Shown here: piece after piece, positions 7,225-16,023 of the stretch
Layout of the letters: every line of letters begins with the position of its first letter
Position numbering within the stretch: the first letter of the stretch is position 1
Assembly (NCBI GenBank): GCA_017436785.1
Contig: JAFSCK010000024.1
Location: forward strand, 62,001-126,000
Reading direction: 5' to 3'
Origin: Oscillospiraceae bacterium
GTDB taxonomy: Bacteria > Bacillota > Clostridia > Oscillospirales > Oscillospiraceae
Length of the DNA: 64,000 nt
Notes under the pieces: generated by a model
Seen by the model: the letters and a program-made list of their open reading frames with translations, nothing else
Database searches by the model: none
Told to the model about the DNA's origin: nothing
Translations under genes and position numbers: made by a program

Positions 7225-8016
7225 ATGAAATTCAGTTACTATCCCGGTTGCACCCTGCGCAACAAGGCCAAGGACTTGGATGCTTACGCCAGAGCTTCTG
7301 CAAAGGCGCTGGGCTTCGAGCTGGAAGAACTGCAAGACTGGCAGTGCTGCGGCGGTGTGTACCCTCTGGGCACAGACGAAATCGCCTCCAAGCTTTCTTC
7401 TGTCCGGGCACTGGCACAAGCCAAGGAAAAAGGACAGGAATTGGTGACCCTGTGTTCTGCATGCCACCACGTTCTCAAGCGTGTTAACGACGACATGCAA
7501 AATGTGGAGGATATCCGCACCCGCGCCAACAACTACATGAAGCTGGATACCCCCTACGGCGGCGAGACCAAGGTGCTGCATTTTCTGGAGGTTATCCGGG
7601 ACCGGATCGGCTTTGACGAACTGAAGAAAAAGGTCGTCAACCCGCTTACCGGCAAAAAGATCGGCGCTTACTACGGCTGCCTGCTGTTGCGGCCCGGTAA
7701 TATCATGGCCTTTGACGACCCGGAGAATCCCAAGATGCTGGAGGACTTTATCCGGGCTTTGGGTGCGGAACCGGTGGTCTACCCCTACCGCAACGAATGC
7801 TGCGGCGGCTACATCAGCCTGAAAGAGCCGGATATGGCAAAGTCCATGTGCCAGACCATCTGCGAAAGCGCAAACGGTTTTGGTGCGGAAATGCTGATCA
7901 CCGCATGCCCCCTGTGCCGGTATAATCTGACCAAGACCCAGCTTGATCTTCCCGTTTATTACTTCACCGAGCTCCTTGCGGAAGCACTGGGCGTGAAAGA
8001 GGAGGCGCTGAAATGA
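7225..8016 (+). CDS. hdrB: HdrB-like heterodisulfide reductase subunit (CCG domains)
   Basis: A 263-residue protein with two CCG (DUF224) modules. The first has C9, C41-C42 (WQCCGG) and C77/C80 (LCSACHH). The second has C192-C193 (NECCGG) and C228/C231 (ACPLCRYN). In HdrB of methanogens these cysteines hold two noncubane [4Fe-4S] clusters that form the disulfide-reducing site. All are present, so catalysis or cluster-mediated electron output is plausible. AAAGGA ten nt upstream favours ATG 7225 over an in-frame ATG at 7201. It overlaps hdrC by ATGA and is first in a ten-gene operon. Confidence 0.93.
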   Translation: MKFSYYPGCTLRNKAKDLDAYARASAKALGFELEELQDWQCCGGVYPLGTDEIASKLSSVRALAQAKEKGQELVTLCSACHHVLKRVNDDMQNVEDIRTRANNYMKLDTPYGGETKVLHFLEVIRDRIGFDELKKKVVNPLTGKKIGAYYGCLLLRPGNIMAFDDPENPKMLEDFIRALGAEPVVYPYRNECCGGYISLKEPDMAKSMCQTICESANGFGAEMLITACPLCRYNLTKTQLDLPVYYFTELLAEALGVKEEALK

Positions 8017-8402
8017 GTCATCAGAACAATCAGGCTGAAATGATCAAAGAAATCAGCGGCGTGAATCCTTACAAGTGCATGAAATGCGGCAAGTGCACCG
8101 CCACCTGCCCCGCCTTTGATGAAATGGACATCAAGCCCCATCAGTTTGTGTCTTATGTCCAAAGCGGCAATGTGCAGGCCCTTGCCGAAAGCAAATCCCT
8201 GTGGAAGTGCTTAAGCTGCTTTGCCTGCGTGGAGCGTTGCCCCCGGGATGTACAGCCCGGCCGCATCATTGATGCTGCCCGGCAAATCGTGGTCCGTCAG
8301 CGAGGCGGCAACTACCTGACCGCCGACGAGATCCCCGCCCTGCTGGATGAAGAGCTGCCCCAGCAGCTTCTGGTCAGCGCCTACAGAAGATATAAGAGGT
8401 GA
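8013..8402 (+). CDS. hdrC: HdrC-like iron-sulfur subunit
   Basis: A 129-residue protein with two cubane [4Fe-4S] motifs: C22-C25-C28-C32 (CMKCGKCTATCP) and C66-C69-C72-C76 (CLSCFACVERCP). Size and motif spacing match HdrC, which relays electrons between the HdrA flavin and HdrB. It has no membrane helix. It overlaps hdrB by four bases at its start and hdrA at its end. Confidence 0.93.
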   Translation: MSHQNNQAEMIKEISGVNPYKCMKCGKCTATCPAFDEMDIKPHQFVSYVQSGNVQALAESKSLWKCLSCFACVERCPRDVQPGRIIDAARQIVVRQRGGNYLTADEIPALLDEELPQQLLVSAYRRYKR

Positions 8403-8407
8403 GACGC

Positions 8408-10396
8408 GTGCAGAGAATTGGTGTATTTGTATGTCACTGCGGCAGCAACATCGCTGCAACGGTAGACGTTAAGAAAGTTGTGGAAATGGTGCTTTTGGAG
8501 CCCGGCGTGGTACATGCCGAGGACTACCAGTACATGTGCTCCGAGGCCGGTCAGGCCAAGATCGGTGCTGCCATTGCCGACAAGAAGCTGACCGGCATCG
8601 TGGTTTGCTCCTGCTCCCCCCGGATGCATGAGGCCACCTTCCGCAAGTGCGCAGAGCGCTACGGTCTGAACCCCTATATGGTGGAGATCGCCAACATCCG
8701 CGAGCATTGCTCTTGGATTCACAAGGATATGCAGGAAGCAACCGAGAAGGCTGTGATCCTCGCCCGGGCAGCCATTGCCAAGGTAAACCTGAATGCCCCC
8801 CTGCAGGCCGGTGAAAGCCGGGTCACCAAGCGGGCGCTGGTTATCGGCGGCGGTATCGCCGGCATTCAGACTGCGCTGGATATTGCCGATGCAGGCTACG
8901 AAGTGGACATCGTGGAAAAGACCCCCTCTATCGGTGGCCGTATGTCCCAGCTGGATAAGACCTTCCCCACTTTGGACTGCTCCGCCTGTATCCTGACCCC
9001 CAAAATGGTGGATGCTGCCGGTCATCCCAATATCAATATCTACACCTACAGTGAAGTGGAAAAGGTTTCCGGCTTCGTGGGCGACTTTACCGTGGATATC
9101 CGCAAAAAGGCAAGATCCGTAGACGCCACCAAGTGTACCGGCTGCGGCGTTTGTCAGGAAAAGTGTCCCTCCAAGAAGACGCCCAGTGAGTTTAACCGGG
9201 GCTTAGGCAACCGCAGCGCCATCTACACTCCCTTCGCCCAGGCCATCCCCAATGTGCCTGTGATCGACCGGGAAGCCTGTCTGAAATTCAAGACCGGCAA
9301 GTGCGGTGTGTGCGAAAAGGTCTGTCAGGCCGGTGCCATCGACTATGCCCAGCAGGACGAAATCATCACCGAGAAATACGGCGCCATCGTAGTGGCTACC
9401 GGTTTTGATACCATCAAGCTGGATCAGTACGATGAGTATGCTTATAACCAGAGCAAGGATGTGATCACCTCTCTGGAACTGGAGCGGATCATGAACGCTG
9501 CCGGCCCCACCAAGGGTCACTTGGAGCGGCTTAGCGACGGCAAAGCGCCCAAGGAGATCGTGTTCGTCCAATGTGTAGGCAGCCGCTGCTCCGATGACCG
9601 GGGCAAGCCCTACTGCTCCAAGATCTGCTGCATGTACACTGCCAAGCATGCTATGCTGATTCGGGATAAGTATCCGGATGTGAATGTAACTGTGTTCTAT
9701 ATCGATGTGCGTACCCCCGGCAAGAACTTTGACGAGTTCTACCGCCGCGCCGTGGAAGAATACGGAGTCAACTACATTAAGGGTCAGGTGGGCAAGGTCG
9801 CTCCCCAGCCCGACGGCAGTCTGCTGGTGCAGGCCTCTGACTTGCTGGATAACAAGCAGATCAAGATGAAGGCCGACATGGTGGTTCTGGCGACTGCCAT
9901 TGAGCCCAATCAGGGCGTGCGCAACATTGCGACCATGCTCACCGCTTCCATCGACACTAACAACTTCCTCACGGAAGCTCACCCCAAGCTCCGTCCCGTG
10001 GAATCCCCCACCGCCGGTGTGTTCCTGTCCGGCGTGTGCCAAGGTCCTAAGGATATCCCCGAAACCGTTGCCCAAGCCGGCGCTGCTGCCGTAAAGGTCA
10101 TCGGTCTGCTGGCCAAGGATAAGCTGACCACCAACCCCTGCACTGCCAAGCCCGATGAGCTTTTGTGCAACGGCTGCGGCAACTGTGCCAAGGTCTGCCC
10201 CTATGGCGCTATTACTTACGAAGTCCGTCAGGTCAATGACCACGGCATCCGGGAGGATCGCCGACTGGCCAATGTCAACAGCGCCCTGTGTCAGGGTTGC
10301 GGTGCTTGTACCGTTACCTGCCCCTCCGGTGCTATGGACCTGCAGGGCTTTAGCAACAGACAACTGATTGCGGAGGTGGATGCAATATGTCGATAA
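8408..10396 (+). CDS. hdrA: HdrA-like FAD/iron-sulfur subunit (flavin-based electron bifurcation)
   Basis: A ~662-residue protein beginning MQRIGVFVCHCGSNI. The Rossmann FAD motif VIGGGIAGIQ lies near residue 146, with IGGRMSQLDKTFPTLDC after it. Cys motifs lie near residue 243 (CTGCGVCQEKCP), 299 (CGVCEKVC), 588 (CNGCGNCAKVCP) and 628 (CQGCGACTVTCP). HdrA FAD is the bifurcating centre in known Hdr complexes. The start is GTG: GAGGTGA at 8396-8402 sits 5 nt before GTG 8408, whereas GTG 8399 overlaps that site. The downstream flxD start lies inside the end of this gene. Confidence 0.93.
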   Translation: MQRIGVFVCHCGSNIAATVDVKKVVEMVLLEPGVVHAEDYQYMCSEAGQAKIGAAIADKKLTGIVVCSCSPRMHEATFRKCAERYGLNPYMVEIANIREHCSWIHKDMQEATEKAVILARAAIAKVNLNAPLQAGESRVTKRALVIGGGIAGIQTALDIADAGYEVDIVEKTPSIGGRMSQLDKTFPTLDCSACILTPKMVDAAGHPNINIYTYSEVEKVSGFVGDFTVDIRKKARSVDATKCTGCGVCQEKCPSKKTPSEFNRGLGNRSAIYTPFAQAIPNVPVIDREACLKFKTGKCGVCEKVCQAGAIDYAQQDEIITEKYGAIVVATGFDTIKLDQYDEYAYNQSKDVITSLELERIMNAAGPTKGHLERLSDGKAPKEIVFVQCVGSRCSDDRGKPYCSKICCMYTAKHAMLIRDKYPDVNVTVFYIDVRTPGKNFDEFYRRAVEEYGVNYIKGQVGKVAPQPDGSLLVQASDLLDNKQIKMKADMVVLATAIEPNQGVRNIATMLTASIDTNNFLTEAHPKLRPVESPTAGVFLSGVCQGPKDIPETVAQAGAAAVKVIGLLAKDKLTTNPCTAKPDELLCNGCGNCAKVCPYGAITYEVRQVNDHGIREDRRLANVNSALCQGCGACTVTCPSGAMDLQGFSNRQLIAEVDAICR

Positions 10397-10824
10397 ATAA
10401 CGAATTCCGCCCGAAGATCGTGGCTTTTTGCTGCAACTGGTGCAGCTACGCCGGTGCTGACTTGGCAGGCTCCAGCCGTTTGGCGTATCCCGCGGATGTA
10501 AAGATCATCCGTGTCCCCTGCTCCTGCCGTGTGAATCCCATGTTCATTCTGCGGGCCTTTGAAAAGGGCGCTGACGGTGTGATCCTGTGCGGCTGCCACC
10601 CCGGTGACTGCCACTACTCCACCGGCAACTACTACGCCCGCCGCCGTATGACGCTGCTGTTCTCCATGCTGGATTACATGGGCGTAGAAAACGGCCGCAC
10701 CCGTGTGGAATGGGTGTCTGCCGCCGAAGGCGTGAAGTTCTCCACCACCATGAACGAGTTCGTGGAGAAGATCCGCTCCTTGGGTGAGAATGTAAGATTG
10801 GGGGATCTGAGATGCAAGAATTAA
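10387..10824 (+). CDS. flxD: FlxD/MvhD-like iron-sulfur adaptor
   Basis: A 145-residue MvhD-family protein (FCCNWCSYAGAD, RVPCSCRVNPMFILRAFEKG, GCHPGDCHYSTGNYYARRR). MvhD/FlxD carries a [2Fe-2S] cluster and docks the electron-donating module to HdrA. It overlaps hdrA by 10 nt and flxC by 13 nt. The Cys-rich first third is complete. It differs from methanogen systems in that no Mvh hydrogenase genes follow; FlxC, B and A follow instead. Confidence 0.92.
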   Translation: MSINNEFRPKIVAFCCNWCSYAGADLAGSSRLAYPADVKIIRVPCSCRVNPMFILRAFEKGADGVILCGCHPGDCHYSTGNYYARRRMTLLFSMLDYMGVENGRTRVEWVSAAEGVKFSTTMNEFVEKIRSLGENVRLGDLRCKN

Positions 10825-11774
10825 AGAATAGAGCCATCGAGCTGCTGGAAAACGGCACCGTGGCCCGGGTTCTTGGCTGGAAGATCGGTGAAAACACCTA
10901 TGACCCCGAACCCGCGTTTTTCGACTCTGTGGAGGCGATGAAGGATTTTGTTTACAACAACTTCTGCGCCGCCAACCTGAGTAAGTACATGATCGAGGCA
11001 AGCAAGCTGGAGGGCAAGACTTTGGTTTGCCTGAAGCCCTGCGACAGCTACAGCTTTAACCAGCTGGTTTCCGACCACCGGGTGGATCGGGAAAAGGCCT
11101 ACATCATCGGTGTGGGCTGCAAGGGCAAGCTGAGCATCGAGCAGATCAAAAAGTCCGGTGTCAAGGGCATTCTGTCCGTCACCGACTCTGACCCCATTCA
11201 GGTTGAAACCCTGTACGGCAACAAGGAGCTGCCCTATACTGCCGGTATGCTGAGCCGTTGCTTCTCCTGCAAGGGTAAGGAGCATGTGGTCTACGACGAG
11301 CTGATCGGCGAAAGCGCAGAAACCTCCACTGTTGACCGCTTCGACGAGGTTCGCCGCATTGAGGCAATGACCCCCGAAGAAAAGTTTGCCTTCTTCCAAG
11401 CAGAACTTTCTAAGTGCATCCGCTGCAATGCCTGCCGCAATGTCTGCCCCGCCTGCAATTGCCGCAAGTGCGTCTTCGACGGCAACAAGTTCGACTCTGC
11501 ACAGAAGGCCAATGTGGACAGCTTTGAAGAGAAGATGTTCCATATTATCCGCGCCTTCCATGTAGCCGGCCGCTGCACCGACTGCGGCGAATGCAGCCGC
11601 GTATGCCCGCAGGGAATCCCGCTGCATCTGTTTAACCGCAAGTTCATTAAAGATATCAACACCCTCTACGGTGAGTATCAGGCCGGTGCCGATCCCGAGG
11701 CAAAAGGCCCCCTGACCAGCTTCACCACCGAGGATGCCGAACCCAGCATTGTAAGCAAGGGAGGGATCGTATGA
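10812..11774 (+). CDS. flxC: FlxC-like 4Fe-4S dicluster protein
   Basis: A 320-residue protein. The N-terminal ~190 residues are an FrhB/HycB-like region with a KPCDSY motif and FSCKGKEHVV. The C-terminal part holds two [4Fe-4S] motifs, CIRCNACRNVCPAC and CTDCGECSRVCP. It corresponds by position and architecture to the third subunit of the NADH-oxidising FlxABCD module known from Desulfovibrio. It overlaps flxD upstream and flxB downstream by ATGA-type junctions, which implies coupled translation. Confidence 0.85.
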   Translation: MQELKNRAIELLENGTVARVLGWKIGENTYDPEPAFFDSVEAMKDFVYNNFCAANLSKYMIEASKLEGKTLVCLKPCDSYSFNQLVSDHRVDREKAYIIGVGCKGKLSIEQIKKSGVKGILSVTDSDPIQVETLYGNKELPYTAGMLSRCFSCKGKEHVVYDELIGESAETSTVDRFDEVRRIEAMTPEEKFAFFQAELSKCIRCNACRNVCPACNCRKCVFDGNKFDSAQKANVDSFEEKMFHIIRAFHVAGRCTDCGECSRVCPQGIPLHLFNRKFIKDINTLYGEYQAGADPEAKGPLTSFTTEDAEPSIVSKGGIV

Positions 11775-12796
11775 AGCGCATTGCATTAGAAAACCTGCCT
11801 AAGCTGTATGCTGCCATTGCCGAAAAACAGAGCCTGATCCTGCCTGTGAAGAAGGCCGGTCAGACCAACTTCGGCCTGTGGACGGAAGAAGCCGATGTGG
11901 ATCTTGCCACTTTAAAAACGGTTAAGTCCGCAAAGGATGCCTTCTTCCCGCAGAGTGAGACTTTGTACACCTGTCAGCGAGATGGAAAGACCCTTTCCCT
12001 GCAGCCTGAAAAGCTGGAAGAAGAACCCTTTGTGGTGTTCGGCATCAAGGGCTGCGATGTCCGGGGTATTCAGATTCTTGATAAGGTGTTCCTGTCTGAG
12101 CCTGTAGACTCCTTCTACTGCGCCCGCCGGAAGCACGGCATCATCGTGTCTTTGGCCTGCGCTGCGCCGGAAGAAAGCTGCTTCTGCAAGGTCTTCGGCA
12201 TTGACTGCGCTGAGCCGGAAGGCGATGTAGTCACTTGGATCGCCGAAGGTTACCTGTACTGGAAGGCTGCTACCGAAAAGGGTGAAGCCCTCACCGCACA
12301 GGTTGCCGATCTTCTTGAAGATGCCGACACTGCCGCTGTGGACGCCCAAAAGGCAGCCATTGCTGCGATCGTGGAAAAGCTGCCCTACGCCAACCTGTCC
12401 TTGGAAGGCTGGAACGGCAAGGTGCTGAACGAAAAGTTCAACTCCCCTCTGTGGGAACAGCTGTATAAGCCCTGTCTGGCCTGCGGCACCTGCACCTTCG
12501 TGTGCCCCACCTGCCAGTGCTACGACATTAAGGACTACAACACCGGAAACGGTGTCCAGCGGTATCGCTGCTGGGACAGCTGCATGTACTCTGACTTCAC
12601 CATGATGGCCCACGGCAACAACCGCACCAGCCAGCTGCAGCGGTTCCGTCAGCGGTTCATGCACAAGCTGGTATACTTCCCCGCCAACAACGACGGTGCT
12701 TACTCCTGCGTCGGCTGCGGCCGCTGCGTGGAAAAGTGCCCCAGCCACTTAAACATCGTTAAGGTCATCAAGGCCTTTGAAAAGGAGGGTAAATGA
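11771..12796 (+). CDS. flxB: FlxB-like 4Fe-4S dicluster protein (AsrA-related)
   Basis: A 341-residue protein related to anaerobic sulfite reductase subunit A and HydB proteins. It has GIKGCDVRGIQILD in the middle, a ferredoxin motif CLACGTCTFVCPTCQC, and a second one CVGCGRCVEKCP near the end. In Flx complexes it carries electrons from the FAD subunit to the other Fe-S subunits. It overlaps flxC and flxA by four bases each. Confidence 0.87.
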   Translation: MKRIALENLPKLYAAIAEKQSLILPVKKAGQTNFGLWTEEADVDLATLKTVKSAKDAFFPQSETLYTCQRDGKTLSLQPEKLEEEPFVVFGIKGCDVRGIQILDKVFLSEPVDSFYCARRKHGIIVSLACAAPEESCFCKVFGIDCAEPEGDVVTWIAEGYLYWKAATEKGEALTAQVADLLEDADTAAVDAQKAAIAAIVEKLPYANLSLEGWNGKVLNEKFNSPLWEQLYKPCLACGTCTFVCPTCQCYDIKDYNTGNGVQRYRCWDSCMYSDFTMMAHGNNRTSQLQRFRQRFMHKLVYFPANNDGAYSCVGCGRCVEKCPSHLNIVKVIKAFEKEGK

Positions 12797-13656
12797 TGAG
12801 CCATCATGAATGTACCTGCCATCCCGGCTTTTATCATGACACCCTGATCCCCCAAGTGGGCGTGATCACCTCCATCCGTCAGGAAACCCCCGATGTTAAG
12901 ACCTTCCGCATCGAGCCTCCGCAGGGTGGCAAGTTCTTTGAGCATATGCCCGGTCAGTGCGCTATGATCTGCGTGCCCGGCGTCAGCGAGGCGATGTTCT
13001 CCATCACCTCTTCCCCCACCAACAAGGAATATCAGGAATTTTCCATTAAGCGCTGCGGCGAACTGACCGAATGCCTGCACTCTCTGGAAGTGGGCGATCA
13101 GGTTACCGTCCGCGGTCCTTACGGCAACAATTTCCCCGTAGAAACTGACCTCAAGGGCAAAAACCTGCTGTTCATCGCCGGTGGTATCGCGCTGGCGCCT
13201 CTGCGCAGTGTGATCAACTATGTACTGGACAATCGGAACAACTACGGCCATGTGGATATCCTCTACGGCAGCCGCAGCGCTGACGATCTGGTGCAGCTGA
13301 AAGAAATCCAAGAAGTATGGATGAACACCAAGGATGTGGATGTGTTCCTGACCATTGACCGGCCGCAGGAAGGCTGGGAGGGCAATGTCGGCTTCGTTCC
13401 CAACTATCTGCGGGAGCTGGCCTTCGACACCGACCGGATTGCTGTGCTTTGCGGTCCTCCCATTATGATCAAGTTCTGCCTGCAGGCCCTGCAGGAAATG
13501 GGCTTTAAAAAGGAGCAGATCTGGACCACCTTGGAGCTGCGCATGAAGTGCGGCGTCGGCAAGTGCGGCCGCTGCAACATTGGCTCCAAGTATGTATGCA
13601 AGGACGGTCCTGTGTTCCGCTGCGATCAAATTGATGAACTCCCCGCAGAGTACTAA
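12793..13656 (+). CDS. flxA: FlxA-like FAD/NAD(P)H oxidoreductase subunit (AsrB-related)
   Basis: A 287-residue ferredoxin-NADP-reductase-fold protein. The FAD domain contains MFSITSSPTN (RxYS-like block), the NAD domain contains FIAGGIALAPLRSV and VLCGPPIMIKF, and a C-terminal [2Fe-2S] loop reads CGVGKCGRCNIGSKYVCKDG. This is the entry point for NAD(P)H electrons in the Flx module. The sequence does not decide between NADH and NADPH, although characterised Flx uses NADH. It is followed 18 nt later by the Frd-like pair. Confidence 0.9.
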   Translation: MMSHHECTCHPGFYHDTLIPQVGVITSIRQETPDVKTFRIEPPQGGKFFEHMPGQCAMICVPGVSEAMFSITSSPTNKEYQEFSIKRCGELTECLHSLEVGDQVTVRGPYGNNFPVETDLKGKNLLFIAGGIALAPLRSVINYVLDNRNNYGHVDILYGSRSADDLVQLKEIQEVWMNTKDVDVFLTIDRPQEGWEGNVGFVPNYLRELAFDTDRIAVLCGPPIMIKFCLQALQEMGFKKEQIWTTLELRMKCGVGKCGRCNIGSKYVCKDGPVFRCDQIDELPAEY

Positions 13657-13674
13657 GAAAGGAAGATGTTTTCA

Positions 13675-14349
13675 ATGGAAAAACTTGTCAATGTTTATTT
13701 CTTTGGTAAGCGCTACCAAGTTCCTGCGGACCTGACCATCATGACCGCCATGGAATACGCCGGCTACACCCTGACCCGCGGCTGCGGCTGCCGTCACGGC
13801 TTCTGCGGCGCCTGCGCTACCATTTACCGTATCAAGGGCTGCAACGAGCTGAAGACCTGTCTGGCTTGCCAGACACAGGTGCAGGAGGGTATGTACATCG
13901 CTTCCATTCCCTTCTTCCCCACTGACAAGCGGGCTTATGAGATCGAGGATCTGAAGCCCAATCAGCAGGTGATGATGGAGCTGTACCCCGAGATCTACAG
14001 CTGCATCGGCTGCAACGCCTGTACCAAGGCCTGCACCCAGAGCCTGAATGTTATGCAGTACATCGCTTATGCCCAGCGGGGCGAGCTGGAAAAGTGTGCG
14101 GAAGAGTCCTTTGACTGCGTCAGCTGCGGCTGCTGCTCCGTCCGCTGCCCTGCCGAGATCTCTCATCCCATGGTGGGTCTGCTGGCCCGCCGCCTGACCG
14201 GTAAGTACATTGCTCCTGAGTCCAAGCATCTGACCGAGCGCGTCGGTGAGATCAACCGCGGTGAGTACGATCAGCTGATCGAGGCGATTATGCAGAAGCC
14301 CATCACCGAGATGCAGGAACTGTACAACACCCGGGATATTGAAAAGTAA
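13675..14349 (+). CDS. Fumarate reductase/succinate dehydrogenase-like iron-sulfur subunit
   Basis: A 224-residue SdhB/FrdB-type protein. The N-terminal [2Fe-2S] site uses C37, C39, C44, C47 (GCGCRHGFCGAC) plus C62/C65. Two C-terminal motifs, CIGCNACTKACTQ and CVSCGCCSVRCPA, would hold further clusters. It lacks the HdrB-like C-terminal half found in thiol:fumarate reductase TfrB; here HdrB is a separate gene at the head of the operon. AAAGGA lies 11 nt before ATG 13675 but only 2 nt before ATG 13666, so 13675 is preferred. The flavoprotein gene follows after 12 nt. Confidence 0.88.
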   Translation: MEKLVNVYFFGKRYQVPADLTIMTAMEYAGYTLTRGCGCRHGFCGACATIYRIKGCNELKTCLACQTQVQEGMYIASIPFFPTDKRAYEIEDLKPNQQVMMELYPEIYSCIGCNACTKACTQSLNVMQYIAYAQRGELEKCAEESFDCVSCGCCSVRCPAEISHPMVGLLARRLTGKYIAPESKHLTERVGEINRGEYDQLIEAIMQKPITEMQELYNTRDIEK

Positions 14350-14361
14350 GGAGGGGTCACA

Positions 14362-15960
14362 ATGTTTACTGAAACCATGCTGGAATCCATCAAAAAGGTG
14401 GAGGCAACCCGTGCTGCCCGTATGGGCACTGAACCCCGCCGTATGACTGCCGAGGAAAAGAGCGAGCTTCTGAAGCAGTATCACCCCGACTACCGTGCCG
14501 AAGGCTTTGCAGAGATCAAGATTGGCCCCAACAAGGGTCAGAAGGCACCCGTAGAGCTGACCCGGCTGCTGCACTCCAACAGCCGTCTGCTGAACGAGAA
14601 CATCAATCTGGAGAATCCTGCATATGATGTGGATGTTCTGGTTATCGGCGGCGGCGGTGCCGGTGCATCCGCTGCCATCGAGGCCCACGAGGCCGGTGCC
14701 AACGTCATGATCGTTACCAAGCTGCGTATTGGCGATGCCAACACTATGATGGCAGAAGGCGGCATTCAGGCTGCCGACAAGCCCAACGACTCCCCCGTGC
14801 AGCACTATCTGGACGCCTTCGGCGGCGGCCACTTTGCTGCCCGTCCCGAGCTGCTGCGGCGCTTGGTCATGGAAGCCCCCGATGCGATCCGCTGGCTGAA
14901 CAAGCTGGGCGTTATGTTCGATAAGGACGAAGACGGCACCATGGTCACCACCCACGGCGGCGGTACTTCCCGGAAGCGTATGCACGCCTGCAAGGACTAC
15001 TCCGGTGCAGAGATCATGCGTACTGTCCGTGACGAAGTGCTGAACCGTCAGATTCCTGTGGTAGAGTTTACCTCCGCTGTGGAACTCATCAAGGACGACA
15101 AGGGTCAGGTTGCCGGCGCTGTTCTTCTGAACATGGAAACCGGCGATTATATGGTCGCCAAGGCAAAGACTGTCATCATCGCCACCGGCGGTGCAGGCCG
15201 TCTGCACTATCAAGGTTTCCCCACCTCCAACCACTACGGCGCTACCGCTGACGGCCTGATTCTGGGCTACCGTGCCGGCGCTCCTTTGCTGTATCAGGAC
15301 ACCATCCAGTACCACCCCACCGGCGTGGCTTATCCCAGCCAGATCTTCGGCGCTCTGGTTACTGAGAAGGTTCGTTCCATCGGTGCTATGCTGGTTAACA
15401 AAGATGGTGAGGCTTATGCCCATCCTCTGGAAACAAGAGACGTTTCCGCATCTGCCATCATTCGCGAGTGTGCCAACGGTAAGGGTGTTGACACCCCCAT
15501 GGGCAGCGGTGTTTGGCTGGATACTCCCATGATCGAGCTGCTTCACGGTGAGGGTACCATTGAAAAAAGAATTCCCGCAATGCTCCGTATGTACTTGAAC
15601 TACGGCATTGATATGCGGAAAGTCCCGATTCTGGTGTATCCCACTTTGCACTACCAGAACGGCGGTCTGGAGATCGGCGGCGAGGGCTACACCAAGGCTA
15701 TCCCCAACCTGCTGGTTGCCGGTGAGGCCGTTGGCGGCATCCACGGCCGTAACCGTCTGATGGGCAACAGCCTTCTGGATATCATCGTCTTTGGTCGTAA
15801 CGCCGGTAAGGCTGCTGCTGCCAAGGCCAAGGAAGTCACCTTGGGCAAGCCCAATCTGGATCATGTGCAGGCTTATGCTAAGGAACTGGAAGCAGCCGGC
15901 TTGAAAGAAGATAGCGTATCCCCCCTGCTGCTGCCCAAGTACGCCCGTCACGAAAAGTAA
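14362..15960 (+). CDS. Fumarate reductase-like flavoprotein subunit (soluble type)
   Basis: A 532-residue FrdA/SdhA/NadB-family flavoprotein. FAD motif VIGGGGAGASAAIEA lies near residue 93. Substrate-site residues of fumarate reductases are present: H318 (YHPTG), R359 (ETRDVSASA), H430 (LHYQNGG) and R465 (HGRNRLMGNSLLD). The His that binds FAD covalently in membrane FrdA/SdhA is replaced by N127 in NTMMAEGG, so FAD should be noncovalent. It is shorter than quinone-linked FrdA, and no membrane-anchor gene is present. Fumarate is the best guess; another enoate is possible. Confidence 0.87.
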   Translation: MFTETMLESIKKVEATRAARMGTEPRRMTAEEKSELLKQYHPDYRAEGFAEIKIGPNKGQKAPVELTRLLHSNSRLLNENINLENPAYDVDVLVIGGGGAGASAAIEAHEAGANVMIVTKLRIGDANTMMAEGGIQAADKPNDSPVQHYLDAFGGGHFAARPELLRRLVMEAPDAIRWLNKLGVMFDKDEDGTMVTTHGGGTSRKRMHACKDYSGAEIMRTVRDEVLNRQIPVVEFTSAVELIKDDKGQVAGAVLLNMETGDYMVAKAKTVIIATGGAGRLHYQGFPTSNHYGATADGLILGYRAGAPLLYQDTIQYHPTGVAYPSQIFGALVTEKVRSIGAMLVNKDGEAYAHPLETRDVSASAIIRECANGKGVDTPMGSGVWLDTPMIELLHGEGTIEKRIPAMLRMYLNYGIDMRKVPILVYPTLHYQNGGLEIGGEGYTKAIPNLLVAGEAVGGIHGRNRLMGNSLLDIIVFGRNAGKAAAAKAKEVTLGKPNLDHVQAYAKELEAAGLKEDSVSPLLLPKYARHEK

Positions 15961-15974
15961 TAAATTAAGACTGC

Positions 15975-15998
15975 AAGGCAGGGGCTTACCCCTGTCTT
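15975..15998 (+). promoter_or_regulatory. Intercistronic hairpin between the Frd-like gene and the permease
   Basis: AAGGCAGGGG and CCCCTGTCTT pair across a short loop in the 63-nt gap. There is no long T-run, so it may be an mRNA-processing or attenuation site rather than a full terminator. Confidence 0.45.
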
Positions 15999-16023
15999 AC
16001 AGCCGTCTTAAGGAGTTTGAATA

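Noticed and set aside
13672..15951. A 759-codon open frame on the minus strand opposite the Frd-like genes
   Set aside because: It is antisense to two clear family members, has no ribosome site, and its translation is compositionally odd (Gly/His/Gln/Val-rich). It is a by-product of GC-rich codon use on the plus strand.
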